DNA of 64,000 nucleotides, taken from the NCBI GenBank assembly GCA_014529385.2, contig CM043963.1:70336912-70400911 (forward strand), written 5' to 3'. The position numbers and the translations under genes were made by a program. Below are positions 21,194 through 34,105 of this stretch, piece after piece. This stretch comes from Adiantum capillus-veneris. Its lineage: Eukaryota > Streptophyta > Polypodiopsida > Polypodiales > Pteridaceae. Every line of letters begins with the position of its first letter. Position 1 is the stretch's first letter. Under the pieces are notes generated by a model. The model ran no database searches. It worked only from the letters and a program-made list of their open reading frames with translations, and was not told the DNA's origin.

Positions 21194-21789
21194 AATAGGT
21201 GTGTGCGGACACGGGCGAGTAAGCCCGGGATTTCCGCGGCATTGCGTCTGCATCTTTCGGCGGTGTTTTTCTCTTCGACTTTGGTATCGGTCTCAACACC
21301 AATTTTGGCAGTTTTCTTGGTGTTTCAGCATTCTCCTCGGCATTGGAGACTCCCGTCCGGCAGTGGGAGGTGGCTTCGACTGGTAAGTATGGACCCTGAT
21401 TTACCCCTTGTAATTTTTTGTGTAAAAAACGCACATTTATAAGACCCTTGTTATGAGGAGAAGCCATCGTGTGTGAAGAAAAATCACTTGCTGGAAACCA
21501 AAATTTTCACGGCCAGTCTTGAAGATTTTCACGATCAAAATTTTCAAGGCCAGTGTCACTTTGGAATATTCCTTTTTGCGAGAATTTTATGGCTGAACGG
21601 CGGTCGGAATGTGGTCGAAAAACGGTCGATTGTTTGGCCGATGGCTGGTAGTCAACGGCTGGTGGCCGATTTCAAAGGTAGACTTGTCTTCTCAAGGGCG
21701 GCCACACATGGGCGGATTGGAGGGTCCGATTTGGACTTGTCTACACAAGGGCGTCTACACACGACTACCTCTCATGAGAGAGGGCAACC
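20009..21789. other. Non-coding DNA, AT-rich then GC-richer
   Basis: No domain seen. A (CA)n run lies at 21162-21187. 21200-21790 is more GC-rich and contains short frames without recognisable products. It may include the body of the element whose LTR is at 19803. Confidence 0.45.
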
Positions 21790-22006
21790 CTTTTGGCCTA
21801 TAAAAGGAGGCCTCATCTACACACGAAAATGGATTGTGAAGCATTGTGGTCCATTGTGAAGTTGATGTGAGGTGGTAAGAGTGAAGCAAGGCGGGAGCTT
21901 CATAAGGGCATAATCCCTTTGTACTCTACTTCTTGTTTTTGAAGTACTAAAGCCATTGAGTGGCTGCTTTCCCGTGGACGTAGCCCACATTGGGTGAACC
22001 ATGTAT
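21790..22006 (+). promoter_or_regulatory. TATA-box region, probable LTR remnant used as copia target
   Basis: GGCCTATAAAAGGAGGCCTC near 21796, followed by TTGTACTCTACTTC, TGAAGTACTAAAGCC and CGTGGACGTAGCCCACATTG. The last resembles the R-U5 part of many plant copia LTRs. The copia LTR starts right after it at 22007. Confidence 0.4.
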
Positions 22007-22233
22007 TGTTACCAAATACATGGGGTAGTGATATGTGTGAACACACTAGGACCGCCGGGACATTTTTTCCCTCTTTAGGAGGTTTCTTCCCCCGAGCATT
22101 GTATATACTCCCATCACTCTAGGGCTATCAATCTTTCCGTTGCACACTAAGTAACACACTCTCTATTGTGTGCCTTGAGATTCCTTCATCTTCTCCAAGC
22201 TGTGTGCGTTTCTCTGCAACCCTAATTCCAACA
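22007..22233 (+). repeat. 5' LTR of copia element 2
   Basis: 227 bp, TGTTACCAAATACATGG...CTAATTCCAACA, same family as 17342-17568 but in the opposite orientation. Confidence 0.88.
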
Positions 22234-22235
22234 AT

Positions 22236-22250
22236 TGGTATCAGAGCAGG
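22236..22250 (+). promoter_or_regulatory. Primer binding site for initiator-Met tRNA
   Basis: TGGTATCAGAGCAGG two bases after the LTR is the standard copia primer site. Confidence 0.9.
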
Positions 22251-22595
22251 TTGCGTCCTCCCGGGCTTAGTCGTCAGCTGCTCCAACACACACATGCTCA
22301 CTTTCTCCGATTACAGTGAGGTTTGGCGAGCGTTCGTAGGTCGACAAATATTTCGGGATAGCTCATAGAGCTTAGTGTGCTCAGATTTTTGATTCGGGCT
22401 CATTTCGGCCTCCGTTTCCACTACAGACAGTGCTACACAGGCTATTTCGTCATTTTGTGTAGAGTTTCTGTCAGTGCCGTTTTCTACATAACAGGTTCCT
22501 TATAGTCTTCTACGGTTTGTGCTATATAGCACATGTTGTTCCCTCTTCGTTTCTCCTATTTTCGGGCAGTTTTCACATTAGGTGCAGCATTTACC

Positions 22596-23387
22596 ATGGC
22601 TGACAACAACAACACAGATGTGTTCAAGATGTTTGCTACTGAGGACAGGTTGGATGGGGACAACTACCCTATGTGGGCTTATATGATGCAACATGTTCTT
22701 GTGTCAAAGGGCGTCTGAAACATTGTGCAGGGCATTGATGTACGTCCTGGTTCTGAGGATGCAGGCGATGTTGAGGATGTTGCAGGTCTGGCTACAAGGA
22801 TTGTTGTTGTTAGAGTTGTTTTGCCTACGGCAGAACAAGCTCGTTGGGATGTAAAGGATGCACAGGCTCATGCATTGATTGCATTGTCTGTGAAGCGTGC
22901 CTTTGTTCCTCACATCCGTTCAACAAAATCTGCAAAACAGGCTTGGGATATTTTGGCTGGTCTTTATGCAAGTCGTAATGAGGCTAAAATTTCTTTGCTG
23001 CGTAAAGAGCTGGAGTCGAAGATTATGCATGAGGAAGATGATATGGACACTTTCCTTGCTAGTGTCAAGGATTTCAATGAGCAACTTATTTCTGCAGGTG
23101 AAGTCATTTCAGATAGTTCCCTTGTGCAGAGTGTTCTTGATGCCTTACCAGATTCCTACCAGACTTTTGCTAGTACTTGGAGACTGATGACCCAAGGAAA
23201 TCCAGAAGTTGTCAAGTTTGATGCATTATGTACATTGCTATTGCAAGAGTCACTTTCCAAAAAAAATAGGACTAGGCAGCGTGCAATTGATGATACCATG
23301 CCATTACCAACTTTCCATAACATAAAGCAAGTAGTGTGTCCAAATTGTGATATTCTTATGCATTCTGATAACAAGCACTTATCTTAA
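22596..23387 (+). pseudogene. gag: Copia Gag with one nonsense codon, 3' truncated
   Basis: Starts MADNNNTDVFKMFATEDRLD, followed by GDNYPMWAYMMQHVLVSKGV, the usual copia Gag N-terminus. A TGA at 22716 replaces the Trp expected in KGVWNIVQG (TGG to TGA). The frame then reopens without shift: AQAHALIALSVKRAFVPHI, SAKQAWDILAGLYASRNEAK, LDALPDSYQTFAS (UBN2/Retrotran_gag_2 type). It ends at 23387 before any zinc knuckle or pol, so the element is cut there. It would form the particle shell if intact. Confidence 0.9.
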
Positions 23388-24480
23388 ACTTAAATAAAGA
23401 TCATGCCCACAGGGTCAACCAAATTAAAGATCAAATTTGTCAGTAGATGCATGTTGGTCAAGCCTCAAGACCGCCTAAAGTGTTACCAAGCATATATATA
23501 TTAGTATATGTATGAAAATCGATGTGTAGAAATTTTGGCAGCCATTATATGGTAACTGCTCATTATGTTTTTCTTAAAAACCAGTCAATGTCACCATTCC
23601 GTATACTATGTTCATTTTAAAGTTACATAGTGTATGTATTTTTTATTTTTGTAAGAATTTTGACAGCATTTCCTTTGTATCTGCTCAATATTTTCAAAAA
23701 ATCCAGTCCCAGCCATCCTCTATGATATCCTCACATGAGGTTACTGAAAGAAATAGTGACAAACCATTCCAAAACCATATCCAAACTAGATCAAGTTAAT
23801 TAATGTAGACTTTTTTCTGCAAGTCCAAAAGTGAGCAAACCAAAAATAACAAAGATTTTGAAGAGTAATAATAAGATTATTTAATCAAGACCAGACTACT
23901 TATTTGCTAACATGTGTTTGTGTGTGTGTTTTTAGGTTTACAACCTCAAAAGATTTAGAACCTCAGAAAAAACTTCAAAGGATTTAGAACCAGCATTAGG
24001 AATGCATCACGATATATTGCAAGTTCAATTACCCAATGTGAAAGTTTGATTTACAGAAATCATTTTTATAAAAATTATATACTGAGTAGGTGCCAAAGCA
24101 CCTACCTAAATGTAGGACACCGAACGTGGACTCCGAAGTCACCAACAGTAATTTTGTCTACCTCCGAACTAAAAGGATTATGTCGGGAATCCCAAAATTC
24201 TCTGATCGAGTGTGTCGTCCAAGAACTTATATTCATGTGTTGTTGCATGCATAAACGACAATTTCAGAGAGAAGAGCATGAGTAGTTAGTGAGTAAACTT
24301 GCAGTTGTATGAAAAATTGTGTGTGTGTGTGTGTGTTTAAACACCCACTGCCCATGAGCAGAACCGTATTCGACAAGCCATAATTGATGTGAGACAAAGG
24401 TGGTAAGAGAGTAGGTAGAACTAATGAGGTGAGGGCATATGTGTACACGCGCGACTACCTTAGGCACTTCCATCCATGCC
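23388..24480. other. AT-rich non-coding DNA
   Basis: 3' of the truncated copia gag. GT runs occur at about 23915-23930 and 24317-24336. No gene recognised. Confidence 0.5.
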
Positions 24481-24489
24481 AAGTGTGTG

Positions 24490-24539
<50 letters not shown>

Positions 24540-25200
24540 CATAGAAGACGTTGAGAACGCAACAAAGATTACCTATCACTGTAAGGTGGAGCTGCCCCGT
24601 ATTTGGCCAATGCCGCAAGAGTATGTGTGTGAGTGTGGGTGATGAAGCACCAAATCCATCAGATCGGGAGAGAAAAACTCCTTGATAAAATGCTGAGAAG
24701 GTGTGTGACATGTTGTAAACAACCACTAGCACAACGCTATGCAGATGAGAGTGTGTTTCCTCTACAAGGCTCAGTGCAGACCTCTGCCACGGGAGAGCTT
24801 ACAGGAGATTTCGTAGCATGCCTGAATACGCATCAACGCGAGTGTGTGTGCATGTGTGTGTGTGTGTGTGTGTGTATCTATTATGCAAGGTTGTCCTGCC
24901 CTTTATTAGCCCTTTATTCATTATTATAGGAGGCTCACCACCAAAGGTAGGCATCCCATCTTTAATTCTACCCATGTGCATTACAAGCTTCTCCTTCATA
25001 AAGTGCCATTGCCAAGGGGAGTGTGATAGGGGTCCAGTTCAAGATATGAGCCCATTAGAAAAATAAGTGCATGTCTACTAGACTATAGATAGCTCCCAAA
25101 AGTAAATATAGCTTCCTTTTTGTCGGGACTCAAGGAAAATGTGTGAATGTGTGGGTGTGTGTGATTGAATGTGTGTTTCCAACCACAGTAGAGATTATCC

Positions 25201-25240
<40 letters not shown>

Positions 25241-25448
25241 AAGACCACTAGTACAACGGCGCCGCCTTCGGCGGCGACATTGCCTCCAATTGGGCGATGT
25301 GGACTCTCTCTCTCCTACTTTGTCTCTCCCTCCGTCTCGCTATCTCTTGCCTCAAAATGTCTTCTCTCTCTAAAGTATAGTATGCCACTCATCCATTCTA
25401 TGTGCGCGTGTGTGTGTGTGCTCCTTGACCTGCACACCACGCAACACA

Positions 25449-25491
<43 letters not shown>

Positions 25492-25552
25492 GGTAAGTCC
25501 GCCAACCACTCTCTATCTCTCTGTGCCTCGACCTGTACATCACGTGACACAC

Positions 25553-25594
<42 letters not shown>

Positions 25595-25674
25595 TTAGAA
25601 TTGGTTGGTAGGCTTCTTCTCTGTCTCTCTATCTCTCATGCATATATACACGTGCGACTTTTGTCAAGATGATC

Positions 25675-25752
<78 letters not shown>
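24481..25752. repeat. Cluster of GT, GA and CT microsatellites
   Basis: (GT)n at about 24491-24538 and 24852-24873, (GA)n at 25205-25236, (CT)n at 25452-25486, 25554-25592 and 25678-25752. The dipeptide frames across them are not genes. The spacers show no domain. Confidence 0.9.
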
Positions 25753-25754
<2 letters not shown>

Positions 25755-28173
25755 ACACTATCCACCTAGGTCGTCAGGGTCGTAGGAAACATAGTTGGAT
25801 CAAGCTTCTTGTGACACGTGGCCGGGGGAGGGGCCGAAATTCCTTCTTGTCTATATACAGTGATAGCCGTTTTTCGGCTCTCCATAATTGCCATAGTAAG
25901 TTACTCCACCCTACCAAATTCACCCAAACGCTATGGCTATCCCTACCATTTCACTGTACATAGGCATGTGTGAGTTAGGGGGCTTTTCCCATATCTTCTT
26001 AAAAACCCTCAGCTAGCTAGTCACTGGGCTAGTTGAGCCAAAAAAATAAAAAATAAATAAAAAAATAAAAGTATATTATGGCCTCTTTGTGTGTAAATAT
26101 TTCATTGTATATATGGCCTAAATATAGGGATTTTTTATAATTATTTTGGTATTTTATTTAAATATTTCTACTTAGGTGTGTGATTTATTAAACCTATGTA
26201 CACCTTCTTTCATCCTCTTACACCATAATTATATTTTTTGCCAATATGTACATACTCTAACCTCATATTTTTCATTTATACAAATCACTCCCACATTTTC
26301 ACCCTCACCCTCGTGAAAACAAAAAATTGATTTCTACTCATTGGTTACGTTTATTATATTATTTACTTGCATACCTTTTCCTCTTTCACCCAAAATAATT
26401 CAAGGAGGGACCATATCATATGATTCCAATATCTTTCCATATCCATAACTCCTCCATATTTTTATTATTATTATTACTCATTATTCTAACACCATGTGCT
26501 CATTGAGCTAAAGTCCATGAATAGTCCATACACTAGTCCCACCATGTATATATTTCTTTATTCACCAATAATCCTCCTCCATGCATGGGTCAAGGGCAAC
26601 TTGGATGCTTTGTATTATAATATGACAAAGGAGGGGCTCACTCTTGGATGCATTGTACAAATTCAACAAAGGAGGGGGCCACTAAATGACTTTTGCAGGC
26701 ATAAAAACAGGCTTTTTGGTGAGAATTTTGGCACCTATCTCCACTCCAAATTTGGAGCGGTGGTCAAAAGAGAAAATGTCCACGCTCTGAATAATCACCT
26801 CAAATTTTTTCATGATTTTTGGAGCTACCAGCGGTGAGCTATGATTTTTTGAGTGGACCCCAGTCTGCCCACTTTTCTCACAAGTAGCCCTTAGTCTTCT
26901 CTCACCCTTCCACACACCTACTCACTCTTACACATCGCTCCCTCTCCTTCCCTCACTCAACCCTGCAATTTCCATGGCTTCTCCCACCCTCTTCACCATT
27001 ACCCTTCTCTCTCATCCCTATAGTTCTTTTATGAACCTCTACATACATACACCCTCTCCATGTCTCTCTCTATTGCTTCTATGTTACAATTTCATTTACC
27101 TCTACTAAAAATATCTAAAATTCAGCATCTTAACCATGATAACTTCTGCAAATTGAGGATTTTTCATCAACAAATCCTCTTTTCATCGTGGTGGTCAACC
27201 GTGGCGGCAGCGTAAAGAAGTGAAGAAGAAGAAGAAGAAGACCAGCGGTCATTTTTTCCACAATCTACACAAGGGTGAGTTCAAGCTTCTTCAAAGCTTC
27301 ACCATCTCAATGATTCTCTTTTAATTCACCCCTCTTCCTTCATCAAATCAACTCATCCTACCCATTGTAAATGTATCACTAACAATTCTAGTGATTATTA
27401 CCACTAACAACTAACTTCTCTTGTAAAAATGCACCCACACTATCAACATATGGAGTAGGCAACCGCACAAGTAAACCAAATTCACTCACTCCCATGGAAG
27501 TTTCTCTCCTTTCACCACATCAATAATTCTCTTACTTGAGCCCACATCCATGTGACTCAAGAGAAAAGAGAGACCCCATTATCATTTGAAATTCATAAAA
27601 ATTCATAATCCTTGATCTTTTCTAATAAAATTGATTAGGCTTAATCCTAATCAAGGCTTTTAAAACCTATAAATAGAACCCATTCCTCCTTGTAAAAGAC
27701 ATCACTATACCATTGCACACTAGATTAAGCGTACCACACGCCAGTTCTATCTTGGTTGTAAAGAGAGAGTAAGCTTTCTATACACCATCACCTTGGTGCA
27801 TAGAAAAGCTTGAGCTAGTTTGAGTGAGTGCGAGTAGAAGATATTCTTCCTACCATTGTTGTATCTACCCCAACATCAATGAATTGGTAGTTTTGGGTGC
27901 AATTCATGTCCAAAGGCTCATGCTTATCCTCCAATTTGGCTTGGCAAACTCATTCAGCTTCATAAGGTGACTTGTTTCATTGAAGGTTGTTGTTTTGTTG
28001 CTTGTGATTCATTGGCTATTGTTTGGCTACCATTGTAAGAGGGTGGATGGTGAGAGGGCTCCCATAACCCTAAGACAATGTGCTAGTGATGCTATAACCA
28101 AATCTTGTCACTTGATTCCGCAAGCTCTAAGTTCCTTTTTGTGCAAAATATAAAGTTGAAGCTAAGTTGTACA

Positions 28174-28176
<3 letters not shown>
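25753..28176. other. Non-coding DNA, possible old LTR with TATA box
   Basis: AT-rich to 26480. A run of GAA triplets lies near 27218-27240, and CCTATAAATAGAACCC near 27667 looks like a core promoter. Further on, 28340-28385 (TTTGCGTCCTAGTTCGC, AACTAGGTGGTGCCCC) resembles the minus strand of 59245-59275 in the Tat LTR. An old related LTR is possible, but its ends were not found. Confidence 0.35.

Positions 28177-28256
<80 letters not shown>
28177..28256. repeat. (CT)40 microsatellite
   Basis: 80 bp of perfect TC/CT. Confidence 0.95.
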
Positions 28257-28259
<3 letters not shown>

Positions 28260-30038
28260 TTTTAGTGTGTGAGAGTGTTCCATTGGTGTTAGGGTTAGTG
28301 TAAATTCCTTGCTTGTTTGTGGGTTGCTCTAACGATTCTCCACTTTTGCGTCCTAGTTCGCTCTTAAACTAGGTGGTGCCCCTTGTGTAGTTGGGATTTG
28401 GCTGTGGGTTTGTTGTTTTGGTTTGTGTTGTGTTGCGCCCCAGCCTCATTGAGCAGCACGGGAGCCTTGAAGGGTGTCTATAGGTTGCTCTTCTTGTTGC
28501 CCGCCCCAGACCGCCTCAACAGTATAGACATCGTGTTCTTTTAAAGAAACCCACTATCACGAATATCAGTAGTTGCCCATGATTCCCTTTCTGCACTTTT
28601 TTACTGGCACATACATAAAGTAGGTGCATGTGCGCATGTATACACACACACACACACACAGTTGGATAAAGGTTCTCGCCACCATCCCCTGCATGCCTTC
28701 TACTACAATGTCTGTTGTCCCAAGTGTTGCCCTTGTCGACTTAGCACGTGCATGATCATGCCACATATATTTCCTTTGCGAGAAACACACATTGAGGATG
28801 CTGCTAAATATTTGTTGTTAGATGGCATCCACTTTGAATAATCAGTTGCTATTGAGGGAAATTATGTTGCTATTGTATAGTATTCAAGTTTGCAACCTGG
28901 AGCAACTCGCAAGCATTGTTTGTAGTAATGCACGACACTACATCATGTATATCATCACCAACATCAATAATATTATAACACTTATCATCTTCCCTTAGAG
29001 AATGGGGCTCAAAATTTGCTTCTATTATAGCTACAACATGAAGCACCTTTTGGGTTTGGTATGACACAATTTATGGGGTTGCCGCATTTAGTTGCAGTAG
29101 TTATGTGCTGGAGTAATATAGTTCCTTTAGTATATTTTTAAGGACAAAAATTCAAAATTCTTGGCTGATTTGGAGGATCGCCTTGACGGAAATCGGCTGA
29201 ATTTGGAGGATTTTAGTGTAAAAACTGATAAAAATTCTAAAATTTTAACCAAAAACCAGGTGATTTTCAATGGGTTCCTTTTTCCATTGGTTCACATAAA
29301 GTTTTTGGTGAGCAATGGTTGCAATGTGTAGGGTTTTTGTTGCAGACAATACTTGTGACAATACCGCTGGGATGACTGTCGACAATGTCTCCCCTATGAA
29401 GTCCAATAGGTTGTTGAGGGCAGCTTACGATGATGGCGCTTGCATGCACAAACGAAGGCGGAGACCCAGACATATATAATTGTTGACCTTGTAGATTGGC
29501 AAGCTTTGTTGGTTTTGCTAGCGAGTGCTCGGAGCTGTGATCTCCTAGTTGAGGAATCGGCATACGCCATAGGCGCCCATGCCGTTGTGGTTGGCACGGT
29601 TGTGCACCGCCAGTCAGAATAACACCATCTGTCGAACACAGAGTAGTATACCTCAGCCACCTCACTTCCTATTGTGTACCTGAGGATTTTGTTTCTCGTA
29701 CGTCATCGTAAATGCATCTTGTAGACTTGTAATTGTGCCTGCTGCTCATTCTACACAAAATAGTTATTACAGCCTTTGCCTCCACTAATTATCCCACCAC
29801 CGTTTTTCCATGTCAGATGACCTACCCTACTCACCTCTTTTGTTGCCTAATTGGGACGATCATCTCCGTGATGGCTGTTAGCTAAAGCCCACCTGCAAAA
29901 ATGACCACCTCCTCGGCCCTTCTGTCCTTGATCGCCTCTTGCTGCTCTCCGCAACATTTCAGGCCGGGCTGCGAAACTGACGGGTATGATATGCTTTCTT
30001 GGAAGTTGGAAGAGTTTATCCAAGAAGCTAGGTGTCTT

Positions 30039-30039
<1 letters not shown>
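28257..30039. other. Non-coding DNA without recognised gene
   Basis: A CA run lies near 28641-28660. A 132-codon minus frame at 29267-29665 and its plus-strand shadow have no recognisable domain. I see nothing supportable. Confidence 0.5.

Positions 30040-30100
<61 letters not shown>
30040..30100. repeat. (CT)n microsatellite
   Basis: About 60 bp of CT followed by a short CA run. Confidence 0.95.
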
Positions 30101-30102
<2 letters not shown>

Positions 30103-30183
30103 ACACACACTCATATATACCCAAAAGAACGTCGAAACTCACCGGATGCAGCAAAGTTTGACACATGGCACTGGAAAACCAAA

Positions 30184-30683
30184 TTGGGAAAATTACCAAA
30201 ATACCCCTCTAATTTGTGAAAATTTCCTAAATAACGCTAAAATTTCAAATTCACAAAACACCCTTATATATTTTTTGATTAGATTGGGAAAATTACCAAA
30301 ATACCCCTCTAATTTGTGAAAATTCCTAAAATACCCCTAAAATTTTAAAAATTCACAAAACACCCTTATATCTATTTTGGTTGGATTGATCCAGATTTTC
30401 TAATGATTATTGGTTTTTGACAGTTGAGATTCGTTTTTGAGTGGTAGCATGTAATTTGTCACAAAACATCCTGCAAAAAAGGCAACTGTGTTCAAAAATT
30501 ATGAAGCAATTCATCTCCAAAGCGTAGCTACATAACCAACTTAAATTCTTGTTATAGCATGTTCATCTAATCTCACAACCAGGGTGTACTTTGGAAATTT
30601 GGAAAATTTGAAAGGCATTTTGGGAATTTATGACAAAGTATTTTGAGAATTTATGAAATTTGCGAGTATTTTGGGAATTTCCA
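30184..30683 (+). mobile_element. Small inverted-repeat (MITE-like) element, copy 2
   Basis: Opens GGGAAAATTACCAAAATACC and repeats that opening at about 30288, so the left end is duplicated by about 104 bp. The right side ends with AGTATTTTGGGAATTTCC, a mirror of the left. The centre matches the reverse complement of 11668-11985. No coding capacity. Confidence 0.6.
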
Positions 30684-30764
30684 CAAAGTAGATTTTCGCT
30701 ATATTATTTTGGCCTCCATCTGAATCTATACTATCTAAATTTTGGTCTCAATCGTCAACTTCGG

Positions 30765-31272
<508 letters not shown>

Positions 31273-31703
31273 TTGTGAGGGTTGCCGGCTAACCCTCCCT
31301 TTGCACAACCCGCTCATGTTCTCTTTAGCCTGCGCAAGATTTAAAACCAGCGCCTGCAGCCCCTGCGGCCTCTGCCGCAACCCTGTCCACCCTACAGATT
31401 TCCCCATTGGCGATGCTTTTCCCCATCATTGTTGTCCTGCCGGTTCTTCTTTGCGCCGCCCACTACCCTTTGCGTCCACATGCAGCGAGGAAGGAGGGGT
31501 GGTTCAGCACTGCCGCACGCAAGGCGACTCGTGTAGCAGTGCGTGCATGACTAACGCGATGGCAAGGCAAGGAAGTGCAGTTGCGGCCTGTCTTAAGCCC
31601 ACTACCTTAAGCCCAACAGGGCCAGGGCAAGGAAGTTGGTTTAGCACTACACACACACACATCTATAGTGTAGAGAGAGAGAGAGAGACAGAGAGAGAGA
31701 GAG

Positions 31704-31950
31704 TCATGTAAGGCAGGTGAAGTCTCCAACACACAGGAAGCTCAAAATGTCAAGCTTGACTTTGTGCAGTATTTGCAGACAGGGCCTGCTGTAAGCACAC
31801 ACCCCACACAAATGCACGTCCATGTGCACAAAAGCTTTCTTCACGGGTCTGGTCGACATCCCTAAACGCTCGACGAAGGTCGTCTTGCCGACTCCTCCCA
31901 TGCTATAGATGCCGAATGGGAGCATGGAGGCGCTGCTCTTAGCAATATGA
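31704..31950 (-). pseudogene. NLR (NB-ARC) P-loop fragment
   Basis: The minus strand reads MLPFGIYSMGGVGKTTFVER, then RPVKKAFVHMDVHLCGV and KLDILSFL. GMGGVGKTT-type sequence is the Walker A loop of plant NB-ARC immune receptors, and the following length and hydrophobic pattern suit that exon start. Here G-Y-S-M replaces the usual G-Y-G-M. No RNBS, GLPL or MHD motif, TIR or LRR was found nearby, and a GA/GT microsatellite interrupts the frame upstream, so it is probably a broken gene piece, though an exon of a larger gene cannot be excluded. Confidence 0.6.
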
Positions 31951-31976
31951 AGCACCAACATGGAGCAGGGTCGTAG

Positions 31977-31980
<4 letters not shown>

Positions 31981-32065
<85 letters not shown>
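31981..32065. repeat. Compound (CT)n(CA)n microsatellite
   Basis: CT to about 32028 then CA to 32065. Confidence 0.95.
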
Positions 32066-32067
<2 letters not shown>

Positions 32068-32244
32068 AAGCAGGCGGTGGTGACGTCGATCGATGGCAGA
32101 GATAGCAATGGTGATGAGAGACAACATGCAGCGGTAGGCCTGGAAGCATTGCAAGAGGTGGTGGTTTTGCATTCATTAGCATGAGTGTCTACATGGCTGT
32201 AGAGATGAGACACACGAGCACGAACTTCGGTGCAAGGCTGCTCC

Positions 32245-32317
32245 ATGCACGTCTCTAGGGCCCACACACACACACATCATATCGACAACGTACCTGTGTG
32301 GTGGAGGTGGCTAAGCT

Positions 32318-32388
<71 letters not shown>

Positions 32389-32686
32389 GCAACTCCCGAA
32401 AGTTCTCGTCCCTTCGACTTGAAGTAGTTCTCGTGCGAAATAAAGGCGGCGGCCTCAAATTTGAAGGCCTCTTACGCTTTATTTATCCTTTGTTTCCCTC
32501 CCTCCATTCTCTAACGGTCGGAGAAACTCTCTTTTTACACACACAATCGCCGGACTCATCTAAGCACGCCACATGGCCACTGGAATCTCCTCCCCTATTA
32601 TAGATAGTATAGATGCACGTCTCTAGGGCCCACACACACACACATCATATCGACAACGTACCTATGTGGTGGAGGTGGCTAAGCTC

Positions 32687-32749
<63 letters not shown>

Positions 32750-32977
32750 GTGCAACTCCCAAAAGTTCTCGTCCCTTCGACTTGAAATAGTTCTCGTGCG
32801 AAATAAAGGCAGCGGCCTCAAATTTGAAGGCCTCTTACGCTTTATTTATCCTTTGTTTCCCTCCCTCCATTCTCTAACGGTCGGAGAAACTCTCTTTTTA
32901 CACACACAATCGCCAGACTCATCTAAGCGTGCCACATGGCCACTGGAATCTCCTCCCCTATTATAGATAGTATAGAT
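32245..32977. repeat. Tandem duplication, 368-bp units each holding a (CT)n run
   Basis: Unit 1 is 32245-32612 and unit 2 is 32613-32977. Both begin ATGCACGTCTCTAGGGCC and end CCCCTATTATAGATAGTATA. The internal CT runs differ in length (32323-32385 and about 32690-32747), while the flanks are nearly identical. No gene. Confidence 0.9.
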
Positions 32978-33486
32978 ATTGTCAATGTAATGGCATGTGT
33001 GTGTGTGTGTGTACGTGTGTGACTTCACTTAAAATTTGTTAATTTAAACTACTATTCCAAGAGCTAGAGGTGATCACATCTAAAGAATAGCAAAGTCCGA
33101 TGTGAGAGGGGATATCCATAGGGGTTATGGGTAGGTGCCATTACCGCTTATTTGTTCAATCAATAAGCCAAAGTCCCTGGTTGTGCGGAGGCCGGATATG
33201 GAGCAGTAGCCAACTTAGAGGGTGAGAATAAATTGTGTCTTGTACACCTACGAGAGTGTGTGTGTGTGTGTGTGTAGCATTCCCCCTTCTTGAGGAGAGA
33301 TCCATTCTCTAAAGATAGAGACAATCAGAGAGTGCGAGAGATTGTGCATATATTTATGTGTGTGTGTGTGCGCGTGCGCACGCGTCAAGAGCATATGCGT
33401 CCACTCTCGTTGTTGCGACCAAAAGAACTCCGAAGCTCGAAGCTCGCTCTCTTTCTCTTTCTTTCCTTGCTTGCCGGCGGTGAGAG

Positions 33487-33531
<45 letters not shown>

Positions 33532-33576
33532 TGCACCCTTTGCACACAGAGGTAAAGAAAAATTTTCATTTCTCTT
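32978..33576. other. Non-coding DNA with GT, GA and CT runs
   Basis: GT near 33000-33018 and 33256-33275, CT 33489-33526. Nothing else supportable. Confidence 0.6.
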
Positions 33577-34103
33577 CCTATGTTCTCTGCAAAAAATTTG
33601 TGTGTGTATGTGTGTGTAAACACAACCACACACTCTCGAGTGTACACCTTTCCCAGTTTGATTTACTTGGCTTCGCTTTTGAAGCTTCAGGACCTTCAAT
33701 TTCATCTAATTGACTTTCAATCTCCACCCAGTTTTGCTTTGCTTGCTTCATGAGCTCCCTAAAGCTTTTCATTCAAAAGCTTTCAAGCTCACAAGCTTTT
33801 GTTTTGGCTAATGCACACAAGCAAGCCTTGCTGCTTGCTCAACACAAAAAAAAATCCCATTTCTCTCTGCACAAAACAGATCTGTTGAGAAGCTCTCAAA
33901 AAAATCTCCAAGCTTGAGAGAGCATGTGCATGCCAATATGCCAAGATCCGCAATCTGTTCCGATGTGGCTCCAATCCACATTAAATCTGCCACTCTCAAG
34001 CTCATGTTTGAGCTCCGAGCTCCGCCATAGCGGACAAGTTCTGTCGCTTCCGAATCGATGGTTGGGAAGCTATCGCACATACCAAGCCGTAGCTTTGATA
34101 CCA
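33577..34103 (-). pseudogene. Internal leader and possible gag fragment behind a primer site
   Basis: A primer-site-like TGGTATCAAAGC (minus strand, 34092-34103) is followed by protein-like text: EATELVRYGGARSSNMSL (34050 region), then ELMKQAKQNWVEIESQLDEI and ASKAKPSKSNWERCT (33772-33640). This looks like the start of a retroelement Gag, but the lineage is uncertain and the frame changes. It ends at a GT microsatellite near 33616. Confidence 0.45.
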
Positions 34104-34105
34104 CT

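Noticed and set aside
29267-29665. 132-codon minus-strand frame and its plus-strand partner
   Set aside because: No domain, overlapping frames on both strands, no promoter or splice context visible.
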